Under the pieces are notes generated by a model that made no database searches, was not told the origin of the DNA, and was given only the letters and a program-made list of their open reading frames with translations. Positions 1-8,701 of a stretch of 64,000 nucleotides of DNA are shown piece by piece. Origin of the DNA: Paraburkholderia xenovorans LB400 (GTDB lineage Bacteria > Pseudomonadota > Gammaproteobacteria > Burkholderiales > Burkholderiaceae); NCBI RefSeq assembly GCF_000013645.1, contig NC_007953.1, forward strand, positions 186,001-250,000. Reading direction: 5' to 3'. Within the stretch, counting starts at the first letter, position 1, and each line of letters begins with the position of its first letter. The translations under genes were made by a program, and so were the position numbers.

Positions 1-1
1 C

Positions 2-673
2 TCGCCGCTCGACAGCTTGTCGGCGGCGCTCTTCTCGGCGCACATGGTCCAGCACGAAACGATGATGCTGATCGCCGCGCCGCTGCTGGTGCTCGGGCGC
101 CCTCTCGGCGTATGGATCTGGGCGTTGCCGCGCGCCGCGCGTCGGCGTATTGGCCGCGCGGTGCGCGCGCCCGCTGTCGCGCGGGCGTGGCGCGGGCTTA
201 CCGCGCCCCTCGCCGGATGGACCCTGCATGCGGCCGCGCTGTGGGGCTGGCACGCACCGGTGATGTTCGAAGCCGCGCTGGCGCACCCGTGGGTGCATAC
301 GCTGCAGCACACGAGCTTCATGCTGACGGCGCTCGTGTTCTGGTGGACGGTGTTTGGCGACGGCGCATCCCGTCAGTCGGGCGGTCACGCCATGCTGTCC
401 GTTTTCACCACGATGGTCCATACGAGCGCGCTCGGCGCGTTGATTTCGCTCGCGCCGGGGCTCTGGTATCCGTCGTACGTCGAGCCGACCAGCGCGCTCG
501 GCATCGATCCGCTGCACGACCAGCAGGCCGGTGGACTCATCATGTGGGTGCCGGGCGCGATGGCCTATCTGATTGGCGGATTGGCGATCGCAGCGCGCTG
601 GTTAAGGGGCCACGAGCCGCCGCGCGTCATCGCCGATCCCGCTGCGGCATTGCCGCAGGACGGTGGGCGATGA
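2..673 (+). CDS. ctaG: Cytochrome c oxidase assembly protein CtaG (caa3 type), 5' end missing
   Basis: The reading frame is open from base 2, so the gene begins upstream of the window; about 223 residues are visible. It is a polytopic membrane protein with the conserved His-rich helix HMVQHETMMLIAAPLLVLG near the visible start and a second conserved segment HPWVHTLQHTSFMLTALVFWW. These are typical of the caa3_CtaG family, which helps mature haem-copper oxidases in the inner membrane. The stop codon overlaps the start of the following cytochrome c gene (ATGA), so the two are translationally coupled. A cytochrome oxidase operon probably lies just upstream, which is inference. Confidence 0.85.
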   Translation, partial: SPLDSLSAALFSAHMVQHETMMLIAAPLLVLGRPLGVWIWALPRAARRRIGRAVRAPAVARAWRGLTAPLAGWTLHAAALWGWHAPVMFEAALAHPWVHTLQHTSFMLTALVFWWTVFGDGASRQSGGHAMLSVFTTMVHTSALGALISLAPGLWYPSYVEPTSALGIDPLHDQQAGGLIMWVPGAMAYLIGGLAIAARWLRGHEPPRVIADPAAALPQDGGR

Positions 674-2079
674 AGCCGCGTCCACTCATGGCAGGCGCGA
701 CCGCGCGTCGTCACGCGGCGCTGTGCGCGTGCATGGCCGCGCTGGCGGTAGCCGTTGCCGGCGTGGCGACGCGCGAGGCGCGCAGTGAAGAGGCGCGGGC
801 GCCGGCCGGGCCGGCAACGGTCTTGCCGTCAGCTTCGGCGCGGCCTGCTTTGCCTCAACCTGCTTCCCCTCAACCCGACGCCGTCATGCTGGCACGCGGC
901 GAGTACATTGCGAAAGCCAGCGACTGCGCGGGCTGCCACACCGCGCCGCAAGGCGGCGCGCCGTATGCGGGCGGCAACGGCCTCGGCTCGCCGTTCGGCA
1001 CCATCATGTCGACCAATATCACACCTGATCCGCACTACGGGATTGGCCAGTACACCTACGACGACTTCGCGCGCGTGCTGCGCAAGGGCGTCGCGCGCGG
1101 CGGCAAGCGGCTCTATCCGGCGATGCCGTACAACGCATTCGCGAAGATCGACGACGCGGATCTGCATGCGCTATACGCGTACATGATGCACGGCGTCGCG
1201 CCGGTCGCGAAACCGAACCGGAAATCGGACGTCTCGTTTCCGTTCAACCAGCGCTGGGGCCTGTGGTTCTGGCAACTGGCGTTCGTCCCGCGCGAGCCGT
1301 ATCAGCCGCATGCGGACCGCGACGCGCAGTGGAATCGCGGCGCGTACCTCGTGCAGTCGGTCGGCCATTGCGGGAGCTGCCACACGCCACGCGGCATCGC
1401 GTACCAGGAAAGAGGCACCGACGAATCGTCGTCGACGTTCCTCACGGGCGGCGTCAACGACCACTGGTTCGCGCCGGATCTGACCGGCGATGCGGGGTCG
1501 GGACTCGGCCGCTGGCGCGCCTCGGAAATCGCTGCTTTCCTGAAGACGGGGCATGGCGGCGGCAATATCGCGTACGGCAGCATGGTTGAGCAGATCGAGG
1601 ACAGCTCGCAGTACCTCACCGACGACGATCTGCTGGCGATTGGCCGCTATCTGAAGTCGCTGCCGCCGCGCAATCCGTCGGCAACCTATGCGCCGCACGA
1701 CGACGTGGCGCGTAAGCCGCTCAATGGCAGTCGCGTGCCGGAGGCGCTGTCGGTGGGCTACAACGTCTATCGCTCGTTCTGCGCGCAATGCCACGGTGGC
1801 GACGGTAGGGGCGTGCCGAACGTGTTCCCGGCGCTCGCGGGCAATTCGTCGGTGCTGGCGGAAGATACGACTTCGCTGATTCGCCTGCTGGTCGAAGGCG
1901 GCAACAGTCCGTCGACGCTCACCGGGCCGCCGCGGCAACAGATGCCGCGTTTCGCGGACACCCTCGCCGATGTGCAGATCGGTCAGGTACTCACGTACAT
2001 ACGCAGCGCGTGGGGCAACAACGCGCAGCCCATCACGGCGAACGACGTGAGTTCGCTGCGGCAAAAACTGCATAAATAG
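670..2079 (+). CDS. Three-haem cytochrome c, alcohol/gluconate-dehydrogenase cytochrome subunit type
   Basis: A 469-residue protein with an N-terminal signal-like hydrophobic stretch (about residues 12-38) and three CxxCH haem c sites: CAGCH at 86-90, CGSCH at 234-238 and CAQCH at 371-375. Size and three-domain layout match the cytochrome c subunits of periplasmic alcohol, sorbitol or gluconate dehydrogenases, which pass electrons to ubiquinone or a terminal oxidase. The ATG at 670 overlaps the ctaG stop; an in-frame start far upstream (112) lies inside ctaG and is rejected. With no dehydrogenase subunit beside it and CtaG upstream, it may instead serve as electron donor to an oxidase. Confidence 0.85.
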   Translation: MKPRPLMAGATARRHAALCACMAALAVAVAGVATREARSEEARAPAGPATVLPSASARPALPQPASPQPDAVMLARGEYIAKASDCAGCHTAPQGGAPYAGGNGLGSPFGTIMSTNITPDPHYGIGQYTYDDFARVLRKGVARGGKRLYPAMPYNAFAKIDDADLHALYAYMMHGVAPVAKPNRKSDVSFPFNQRWGLWFWQLAFVPREPYQPHADRDAQWNRGAYLVQSVGHCGSCHTPRGIAYQERGTDESSSTFLTGGVNDHWFAPDLTGDAGSGLGRWRASEIAAFLKTGHGGGNIAYGSMVEQIEDSSQYLTDDDLLAIGRYLKSLPPRNPSATYAPHDDVARKPLNGSRVPEALSVGYNVYRSFCAQCHGGDGRGVPNVFPALAGNSSVLAEDTTSLIRLLVEGGNSPSTLTGPPRQQMPRFADTLADVQIGQVLTYIRSAWGNNAQPITANDVSSLRQKLHK

Positions 2080-2206
2080 CGCCGTGCGTCGCCTGGCGAG
2101 GGTGGCCGCGAAGGGCGGCGGAACGCCGCTTGCTTGGGTCCATGTGCAAGGGCTGCCGTGCAGATGGGCGGCCGGCCCGTTCCCATTCCCTCTACCCAAC
2201 CTCGAT

Positions 2207-3538
2207 ATGATCGCGGAAGCCGTCTGGTTCCTGCTGATTGGCGGGCTGCTCACGTTCATCGCGCTCGCGCGCGGACCGATCGGGCGTCTGCCGCTGACCG
2301 GCGCCATGATCTATCTCGTCGTCGGGGTGTTCATCGGGCCGGCTTTCGCGGGCCTCGTCGACGTCGACCTCACGCGCGATCCGGGCCTCGTGCGCATGCT
2401 CGCCGAAGTGGGTCTCGTCATCTCGCTGTTCGCGATCGGCATGCATCTGCGCGTGCCGCTGCGCGACCGGCTGTGGATGCTGCCGCTGCGGCTCGGCGGT
2501 CCCGCGATGCTCGTCACCATTGCATTGATGACCGCTTTCGTGATGCTCGTGGAGGGCCGCCCGCTCGGCACGGCGCTTTTTCTCGCGGCCACGCTCGCGC
2601 CAACCGACCCGGTCCTCGCGAACGAACTGCGTGTGAAAGAGGCTGGCGACGACGAACCGGTGCGCTTCGCGCTATCCGGCGAAGGCGGCCTCAACGATGG
2701 CGCGGCCTATCCGTTCGCGATGCTGGGCCTTGCATTGGTCGGGGCGCCACAGTTCGGAACCGGCGACGGCTTGACGTTCGCGGGATCGGTGGGATGGGGC
2801 GTCGGTAGTGCGCTCGCGATCGGCTGGGTGCTCGCAGTCGTGTTCGTGAAGACGGTGTTCTATCTGCGCACGCGTTATGGCGAAGCCATCGGCCTCGACG
2901 GCTTTCTCGCGCTCGGCCTGATGTCGGCCTCGTACGGCGCGGCGCTGATCGTGCATGCGTATGCTTTCGTCGCGGTGTTTGCCGCGGGCGTCGCGTTGCG
3001 TCACGAGGAGTTGCGCGCGACTGGCGACACCAACCCGGCGGAAGTGCTGGAAAACGTCGAGCGCGGCGCGCGCGTCGACGCGGCCAAAGACCCCGAGCGC
3101 GCGCACGCCTATCTGGCCGAAGCCATGATGGGATTCACGCTCGAGATGGAGCGCATCGCGGAGTTGTCGCTGATGCTGCTGATCGGCTGCGTCGTGTCCG
3201 CGCATTGGCGCGAGATGCTCGACGCAAAGGCAGTGTTGCCCGCGCTCTTTCTGTTCTTCGTCGCGCGTCCGCTGTCGGTCTATACGGCGATGGCGGGTTC
3301 GCAAGCCGATGGCGGTCAGAAGCGGATCATCGGCTGGATGGGCATACGCGGCGTCGGCGCGTTCTATTACGCCGTGCTCGGCATCCAGGAAGCCGGCGAT
3401 ACGCTGCGAGCGCTGCTGCCGGCGGTACTCGATACGATCGTGCTGTCGGTGTTGGTGCACGGATCGACCGCGGGGTATGCGTTGCAGCGGTATTTCAGGC
3501 GGTATCGCGAGCCGAAGGAGCAGGAGCAGCGGGCCTGA
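2207..3538 (+). CDS. CPA1-family monovalent cation:proton antiporter
   Basis: About 443 residues with some 11-12 hydrophobic segments. The NhaP-type signatures are present: an ion-site segment LAPTDPVLANEL and a downstream segment GEGGLNDGAAYPFAML, containing the TDP and ND residues that are conserved in cation:proton antiporters. The chosen ATG begins directly with the first membrane helix (MIAEAVWFLLIGG); an upstream in-frame ATG at 2084 would add 41 residues without family character. No clear Shine-Dalgarno sequence precedes 2207, so the start is uncertain. Likely role: Na+/H+ or K+/H+ exchange for pH or salt homeostasis. The C-terminal tail is short and charged. Confidence 0.8.
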   Translation: MIAEAVWFLLIGGLLTFIALARGPIGRLPLTGAMIYLVVGVFIGPAFAGLVDVDLTRDPGLVRMLAEVGLVISLFAIGMHLRVPLRDRLWMLPLRLGGPAMLVTIALMTAFVMLVEGRPLGTALFLAATLAPTDPVLANELRVKEAGDDEPVRFALSGEGGLNDGAAYPFAMLGLALVGAPQFGTGDGLTFAGSVGWGVGSALAIGWVLAVVFVKTVFYLRTRYGEAIGLDGFLALGLMSASYGAALIVHAYAFVAVFAAGVALRHEELRATGDTNPAEVLENVERGARVDAAKDPERAHAYLAEAMMGFTLEMERIAELSLMLLIGCVVSAHWREMLDAKAVLPALFLFFVARPLSVYTAMAGSQADGGQKRIIGWMGIRGVGAFYYAVLGIQEAGDTLRALLPAVLDTIVLSVLVHGSTAGYALQRYFRRYREPKEQEQRA

Positions 3539-3710
3539 GCCGCACCAGGCCGCGTCCCGGTCTGGCGGTGGCCGCGCGCATCGTGGCGCGGTCTTGCTCA
3601 GGCGGCGACGCACACCGCACGCCGCGCGACCGTATCGGGCGGGAGGCGCCACGCGGCGGCGTTCCTGTTTTAAAAGAACGCGGTGCCGCCCGCCCTCCAG
3701 GTATGTCGTC

Positions 3711-3881
3711 TTACTGTCCGCCAGATGCCGCCGGCGCGGCGTCCGAAGCGGGCGGATTCGCGACCGACGTGCTGCCGGGTCCCGAGATCTTCTCTCCATT
3801 CGGCTTGCAACCGACGACGCCTGTTGAAAGAATGCCAATGAGTAGAGCGCGTACCGTCCAGCTTGAATAGAAGTGTTTCAT
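3711..3881 (-). CDS. Small predicted lipoprotein
   Basis: A 56-residue protein beginning MKHFYSSW, with a hydrophobic signal segment and a lipobox VVGC (cysteine at residue 25), followed by a Pro/Ala/Ser-rich tail. An AAGGAG ribosome binding site lies 7 bases upstream of the ATG at 3881, which favours this start over an in-frame upstream one. After lipid modification it would sit in the inner or outer membrane. It is convergent with the antiporter gene. No family was recognised; similar short lipoproteins are common in Burkholderiaceae. Confidence 0.6.
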   Translation of the reverse strand: MKHFYSSWTVRALLIGILSTGVVGCKPNGEKISGPGSTSVANPPASDAAPAASGGQ

Positions 3882-4126
3882 CACGGGTTCTCCTTGCTGA
3901 CCCGAGCGCTGCCGCAATTCTGGTGCCGCGTCCTGACCACCGGACGTGGCGGCTCTGTGTGAAACACGGGATTCCTTGCCGCATTGCCGGCCGAGGCACG
4001 AATTTTGCGTCCCGGCAGGGCAATTTGCCGCGCGTTCAACGGGTACTTCGCGACTCCACGCGACTGGGCGGGATCGAACCTCTTATCTCGCCGGCCCATC
4101 GTTTCCAACCTTGAAGGGTGATCCGG

Positions 4127-6526
4127 ATGCACAGTTCCGCCTCAATTCGCGTAGCGCATTTGCTTAGCGTTCTGTTTGCCTCATTGTCGGGGGTGTACCT
4201 GCTGGTCGGCGGGATCTGGCTAGCGGCGACCGGCGGATCGCTGTACTACGTTTTCGCCGGTATCGTCATGCTCGTTACGGCGGTTCTGATTTATCGGCGT
4301 TCCCCACTAGCACTCGGCCTCTACGCATTACTGCTGTTGTGCACGATCGTGTGGTCGCTGTGGGAGGTCGGCACGGATTTCTGGGCTCTTGCCCCGCGTC
4401 TGGACGTACTGGTCGTCTTCGGCATCTGGCTGCTGTTGCCGTATGTCTATCGCGCGTTCGAGCCGTCCGCAAAAACGCATGGTCTCGCGCTCGGGGCCAC
4501 GTTGATCGTGAGCGTCGCAGTGCTGGTTTTTGCAGTCTTCAACGACCCACAGGAAATCAACGGCACGCTGGCGAGCGCGCCTGCCCAGGCGGCGGCGACG
4601 CCCGCCGGCGAGCGCGTCGCCGAGGGCGACTGGCCCGCCTACGGCCGTACCCAGCACGGTACGCGCTACTCTCCGCTCAAGCAGATCAACGCGGATAACG
4701 TCAAGGATCTGAAGGTCGCGTGGATATTCCGGACCGGCGACATGAAGCGCTCCACCGACCCAGGTGAAATCACGAACGAAGTTACCCCGATCAAGGTGGG
4801 CGACATGCTGTATCTGTGCTCGCCGCACCAGATACTGTTCGCGCTTGACGCTGCCACCGGCCAGGAAAAATGGCGCTTCGATCCCAAGCTGAAGACCGAT
4901 CCCAGTTTTCAGCATGTCACGTGCCGTGGGGTGTCGTACCATGATTCGACCGCTTCGGGCAGTAACAACGACAGCCCGGACCAGGCCCCGGCTACGGCGC
5001 CTGCAATCTGCGCGCGCCGCGTCTACCTGCCTGTCAACAACGGGCATCTGTACGCGCTCGACGCGCAGACCGGCCAGCTATGCCCGGACTTCGCCAATCA
5101 CGGCGACCTCGACCTGCAAGTGGGCCAGCCCGTGACGACCGCGGGTCAATATGAACCCACTTCGCCGCCGGTCATCACCGGGAAGGTGATCGTAATCGCA
5201 GGCTCAGTCGAGGATAACTATTCGACGCGGGAGCCCTCGGGAGTGATCCGGGGTTTCGATGTCAACACCGGCAAACTGTTGTGGGCGTTCGATCCGGGCG
5301 CGAAGAACCCGGAAGCGGTGCTCGGCGCAGGCCAGCATTATTCGGTCAACTCGCCGAACTCCTGGGCACCGGCTGTTTATGACGCAAAGCTCGATCTTGT
5401 CTATCTGCCGATGGGCGTAAGCACGCCCGACATCTGGGGCGGCTACCGCACGCCGGAGCAGGAACGCTTTGCGAGCGGGCTGCTCGCGCTCAACGCGACG
5501 ACCGGCAAGCTCGCCTGGTTTTATCAGACGGTCCACCACGACCTGTGGGACATGGACCTGCCGGCGCAGCCGACGCTCGCCGATATCACGGACCGGTCGG
5601 GCAACCTCGTGCCGGCGGTCTACGCCCCGGCAAAGACGGGCAACATTTTCGTTCTTGACCGCCGCACAGGCACGCCGATCGTTCCTGCTCCGGAGAAGCC
5701 GGTTCCGCAAGGCGCGGCGCAAGGCGATCACGTGTCGCCCACCCAGCCGTTTTCGGCGCTGACCTTCCGGCCGGACAGGAAACTGACCGGCGCGGACATG
5801 TGGGGCGCAACGATGTTTGACCAGCTCGTGTGCCGAGTGATGTTCCAGCGCCTGAACTATGACGGCACGTTTACCCCTCCGTCGGTGAAGGGCACCCTGG
5901 TTTTTCCGGGTAACCTCGGGATGTTCGAGTGGGGCGGCATAGCAGTGGATACCGATCGCCAGATCGCGATTGCGAACCCGATCGCACTGCCGTTCGTGTC
6001 CAGGTTGATGCCGCGTGGGCCGGGCAACCCGATCGAACCGGCCGCCGGCGGCACGGGCGGCAGCGGTACCGAATCCGGTATCCAGCCGCAGTACGGCGTG
6101 CCCTTCGGTGTGACGTTGAATGCCTTCATGTCGCCGCTCGGCCTGCCGTGCAAGCAGCCGGCGTGGGGCTACATATCCGCGGTCGATCTGAAGACCAACC
6201 AGATTGTCTGGAAAAAGCGCATTGGCACCGTGCGTGACAGTTCACCGCTGCCGCTGCCGTTCAAGATGGGGATGCCGATGCTCGGCGGCCCGATGACAAC
6301 GGCCGGCGACGTGTTCTTCATCGGGGCCACCGCCGACAACTACATCCGCGCGTTCGACACCAACACCGGCAAGCAGTTGTGGCAAGCACGTTTGCCCGCG
6401 GGTGGCCAGGCGACGCCAATGACCTACGAGGCGAAAGGGAAGCAGTACGTGGTCATCGCGGCCGGCGGCCACGGCTCGTTCGGCACCAGGTTGGGCGACT
6501 ACGTGATGGCTTATGCGCTGCCTTGA
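4127..6526 (+). CDS. gcd: Membrane-bound PQQ-dependent glucose dehydrogenase
   Basis: A 799-residue quinoprotein matching the length of E. coli Gcd. The first about 150 residues form four or five membrane helices. The remainder is the periplasmic eight-bladed propeller, with recurring DAxTGxxxW-type blades and the segment HHDLWDMD around residues 470-477 where the catalytic Asp is expected. It oxidises glucose to gluconolactone in the periplasm, needs PQQ, and feeds electrons to ubiquinone; in soil bacteria it also solubilises mineral phosphate through gluconic acid. ATG 4127 is chosen because GAAGGG lies 8 bases upstream; the alternative GTG at 4118 overlaps that ribosome binding site. PQQ biosynthesis genes are not in the window. 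Confidence 0.93.
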   Translation: MHSSASIRVAHLLSVLFASLSGVYLLVGGIWLAATGGSLYYVFAGIVMLVTAVLIYRRSPLALGLYALLLLCTIVWSLWEVGTDFWALAPRLDVLVVFGIWLLLPYVYRAFEPSAKTHGLALGATLIVSVAVLVFAVFNDPQEINGTLASAPAQAAATPAGERVAEGDWPAYGRTQHGTRYSPLKQINADNVKDLKVAWIFRTGDMKRSTDPGEITNEVTPIKVGDMLYLCSPHQILFALDAATGQEKWRFDPKLKTDPSFQHVTCRGVSYHDSTASGSNNDSPDQAPATAPAICARRVYLPVNNGHLYALDAQTGQLCPDFANHGDLDLQVGQPVTTAGQYEPTSPPVITGKVIVIAGSVEDNYSTREPSGVIRGFDVNTGKLLWAFDPGAKNPEAVLGAGQHYSVNSPNSWAPAVYDAKLDLVYLPMGVSTPDIWGGYRTPEQERFASGLLALNATTGKLAWFYQTVHHDLWDMDLPAQPTLADITDRSGNLVPAVYAPAKTGNIFVLDRRTGTPIVPAPEKPVPQGAAQGDHVSPTQPFSALTFRPDRKLTGADMWGATMFDQLVCRVMFQRLNYDGTFTPPSVKGTLVFPGNLGMFEWGGIAVDTDRQIAIANPIALPFVSRLMPRGPGNPIEPAAGGTGGSGTESGIQPQYGVPFGVTLNAFMSPLGLPCKQPAWGYISAVDLKTNQIVWKKRIGTVRDSSPLPLPFKMGMPMLGGPMTTAGDVFFIGATADNYIRAFDTNTGKQLWQARLPAGGQATPMTYEAKGKQYVVIAAGGHGSFGTRLGDYVMAYALP

Positions 6527-6602
6527 TCATTCGCGGTATCGCGCCCCTCATCCATGAACAACAGCGTCAGTGGCGTATGGGTAGGGCACGGCTGGCGATC
6601 GA

Positions 6603-7130
6603 TCATCGCGCGCGCGTCGTGCGTTTCACCCGAAGCGCGCCGAGAATGCCTCTCAGGATATCGAGGGGGGGCGGCGGACAACCCGGTATCGTGACGTCGA
6701 CAGGAAGAAGTTTCGCGAGCGGTCCACATACGGCGTAGCTTTCCTTGAACATGCCACCGGTGCAGGCGCACTCGCCGGTGGCAACCACCAGCTTCGGATC
6801 AGGCGTCGCTTCGTATGCCAGCCGCACTGCTTCCGTCATGTTCACGGTCAGCGGGCCGGTGACCAGTAGCATGTCGGCATGGCGGGGACTCGCGACGAAC
6901 CTGATACCCAGACCTTCAAGGTTGTAGTACGGATTGTTGAGCGCGTGGATTTCCAGTTCGCAGCCGTTGCAGGAGCCCGCGTCGATCTCGCGAATGCACA
7001 GCGCCCGGCCTAGCAGGTCGAGTATGTCCTGCTGGATCTGCTGGCTTTCGGTACGCCATGCGTCATCGCTTTCCGGCACGCGCGGGTCCGGAGTGCCGGT
7101 TCTCGCGATCTGTTTGAGAAGTTGCCACAT
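6603..7130 (-). CDS. HyfI/HycG-like Fe-S subunit of a complex I-like membrane complex
   Basis: A 175-residue member of the NuoB/hydrogenase small-subunit family (20 kDa subunit). The four ligands expected for the proximal [4Fe-4S] cluster are present: C54 and C57 in GSCNGCELE, C121 in GECACTGG, and C151 in PGCPPPP. The ATG at 7130 overlaps the stop of the upstream large-subunit gene by one base (TAATG), so a longer upstream start is rejected. It is the last gene of the minus-strand operon. In complex I and group 4 hydrogenases this subunit hands electrons to or from the large subunit; here its partner has no Ni site, so its redox partner is unknown. Confidence 0.85.
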   Translation of the reverse strand: MWQLLKQIARTGTPDPRVPESDDAWRTESQQIQQDILDLLGRALCIREIDAGSCNGCELEIHALNNPYYNLEGLGIRFVASPRHADMLLVTGPLTVNMTEAVRLAYEATPDPKLVVATGECACTGGMFKESYAVCGPLAKLLPVDVTIPGCPPPPLDILRGILGALRVKRTTRAR

Positions 7131-8698
7131 TACAGGTCGTGTCCCGCGTAGTTCAGATTGAATGATTTGTTGATCAGCGGAAAATCGGCAACGATATTGC
7201 CGATGATCGCGTGCTCCAGGGCAGGCCAGTTGTGCCACGACGGATCATGGCAGTGACAGCGCAAAAGGGTCCCGTCGGCCCCGGTCTCGACTGCGATGAA
7301 CACATCGCCCCGCCAGCCCTCGATCCAACCCACTCCGCAGGATGGCGCGCCGGCGTGTTCAACCGGCGTGACGACGTGGCCGCCCGGCAGGTCGGACAGG
7401 AGAGCCCGGAGCAACCGGAGCGATTCGTAGATCTCGTTGAAACGCACCGCGACGCGGGCTGCCACGTCGCCGCGGTCATCGCTGACCGCCCGGACCTGAA
7501 CCTCGTGGTAGGGCGCGTACGGGTGATCGACGCGCACGTCGATTTTCCTTCCACTGGCGCGCCCGACCAGTCCGCACACGCCAAAGTGCTCCGCCACCTT
7601 CGCCGAAACAATGCCCGCGCCAGCGAAGCGGTCCTGCAGCCCGGACTGATCGTCGTAAATGGCTTGCATCGCGCGGACCTCGGCGTCGATCTGCTCGCAC
7701 TGAGTCAGCATCGCGGGGATGCAGCGCGGATCGAGGTCCGTCGCCATGCCTCCCGGAGCAATCCGGTCCATCAGATAGCGGTGTCCGAAGCACTGATCGT
7801 TCACGCGCAGCCAGTCTTCCTTCAGGCGAGAAAACGCGGCCAGGCCGTAGGCGAAGCCGGCATCGTTGCCGAGCGCACCCAGATCGCCAAGGTGGTTGGC
7901 AATGCGCTCACGCTCGAGCAGCAGCGCCCGCAGCCACTGCGCGCGTGGCGGAATCCGCACCTCGAACGCCCGTTCGACCGCCATGCAGTATGCCCACGAG
8001 AACGCGACCGTGGAATCCCCGGCGATGCGCGCCGCCAGACGTTGCCCGAGCAACCAGGGCGTGCGTTGGAACAGTTTTTCGATGCCTCTGTGCGCATAAC
8101 CCAGCCGCTCTTCGAGCCGCAGCACTTTTTCACCGACCACCGAGAAGCGGAAGTGTCCCGGCTCGATCACGCCTGCGTGGATCGGACCGACGGCGATCTC
8201 ATGGACGCCGTCGCCCGCGACCGGCACGAACGGGTAATCCGCGTCCTGCGACGGCTCGAACCGCTCGGTCCCGGAAGAACGCTTGCGCAGCGGATGGTAA
8301 TCGGCGGCCCAGTTGCCATGATTCAGCCACGGCCTCGTATCTTCGGCGCCGATCGCACGCAGTCCCAGCAGATCGTACACGGCGCGCTGCATGCGCGTTG
8401 CGCATGGAAAGACGGCCGACAGATCCGGGTAGCCGTAGCCGCCGCTCTCATGCCGATCATCCGCGGGCAACTGAAGCCACAAGATGCCATCTTCCAATGC
8501 GTAGGCGGCAGAGATGACGAATCGGTCCGCCGCCTCTTCCGTACCCCACACGGAGATCAGACGGCCGCCCGCGTCGCGCACGGTGCCGGCGGTGCGGGTC
8601 CACGTGTGCGCATCGACGCGCGCGCGAAATGCCGAAGACTTGCCCGCAAACGCGGACAGGCGGACCAGGCCGGGAAACCCGAATGCATTGATGCGCAT
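7130..8698 (-). CDS. HyfG/HycE-like large subunit lacking the NiFe cysteine ligands
   Basis: A 522-residue fusion of a NuoC-like N-terminal domain (about residues 1-150) and a NuoD/hydrogenase large-subunit domain (VGPIHAGVIEPGHFRF from about 170). In real group 4 hydrogenases the large subunit carries RxCGxC early and DPCxxC late. Here the first site reads ARIAGDSTVAF (residues 223-233) and the second DPSWHNW (from residue 485), so all four Ni ligands are absent. This matches the 'energy-converting hydrogenase-related' (Ehr) complexes rather than hydrogenases. Three bases separate it from the upstream hyfF-like gene. Genome pipelines often label such proteins hydrogenase or NADH dehydrogenase; neither activity is supported by the residues seen. 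Confidence 0.85.
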   Translation of the reverse strand: MRINAFGFPGLVRLSAFAGKSSAFRARVDAHTWTRTAGTVRDAGGRLISVWGTEEAADRFVISAAYALEDGILWLQLPADDRHESGGYGYPDLSAVFPCATRMQRAVYDLLGLRAIGAEDTRPWLNHGNWAADYHPLRKRSSGTERFEPSQDADYPFVPVAGDGVHEIAVGPIHAGVIEPGHFRFSVVGEKVLRLEERLGYAHRGIEKLFQRTPWLLGQRLAARIAGDSTVAFSWAYCMAVERAFEVRIPPRAQWLRALLLERERIANHLGDLGALGNDAGFAYGLAAFSRLKEDWLRVNDQCFGHRYLMDRIAPGGMATDLDPRCIPAMLTQCEQIDAEVRAMQAIYDDQSGLQDRFAGAGIVSAKVAEHFGVCGLVGRASGRKIDVRVDHPYAPYHEVQVRAVSDDRGDVAARVAVRFNEIYESLRLLRALLSDLPGGHVVTPVEHAGAPSCGVGWIEGWRGDVFIAVETGADGTLLRCHCHDPSWHNWPALEHAIIGNIVADFPLINKSFNLNYAGHDL

Positions 8699-8701
8699 AT
8701 G

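Noticed and set aside
112..669. In-frame upstream extension of the cytochrome c gene
   Set aside because: It lies entirely inside ctaG in another phase and has Arg-rich shadow composition; the ATG at 670 is followed by a signal peptide.
4060..4100. Short stretch resembling the reverse complement of a tRNA T-arm (GGATCGAACC)
   Set aside because: No matching acceptor, D- or anticodon arms could be found in the surrounding 90 bases; treated as chance.
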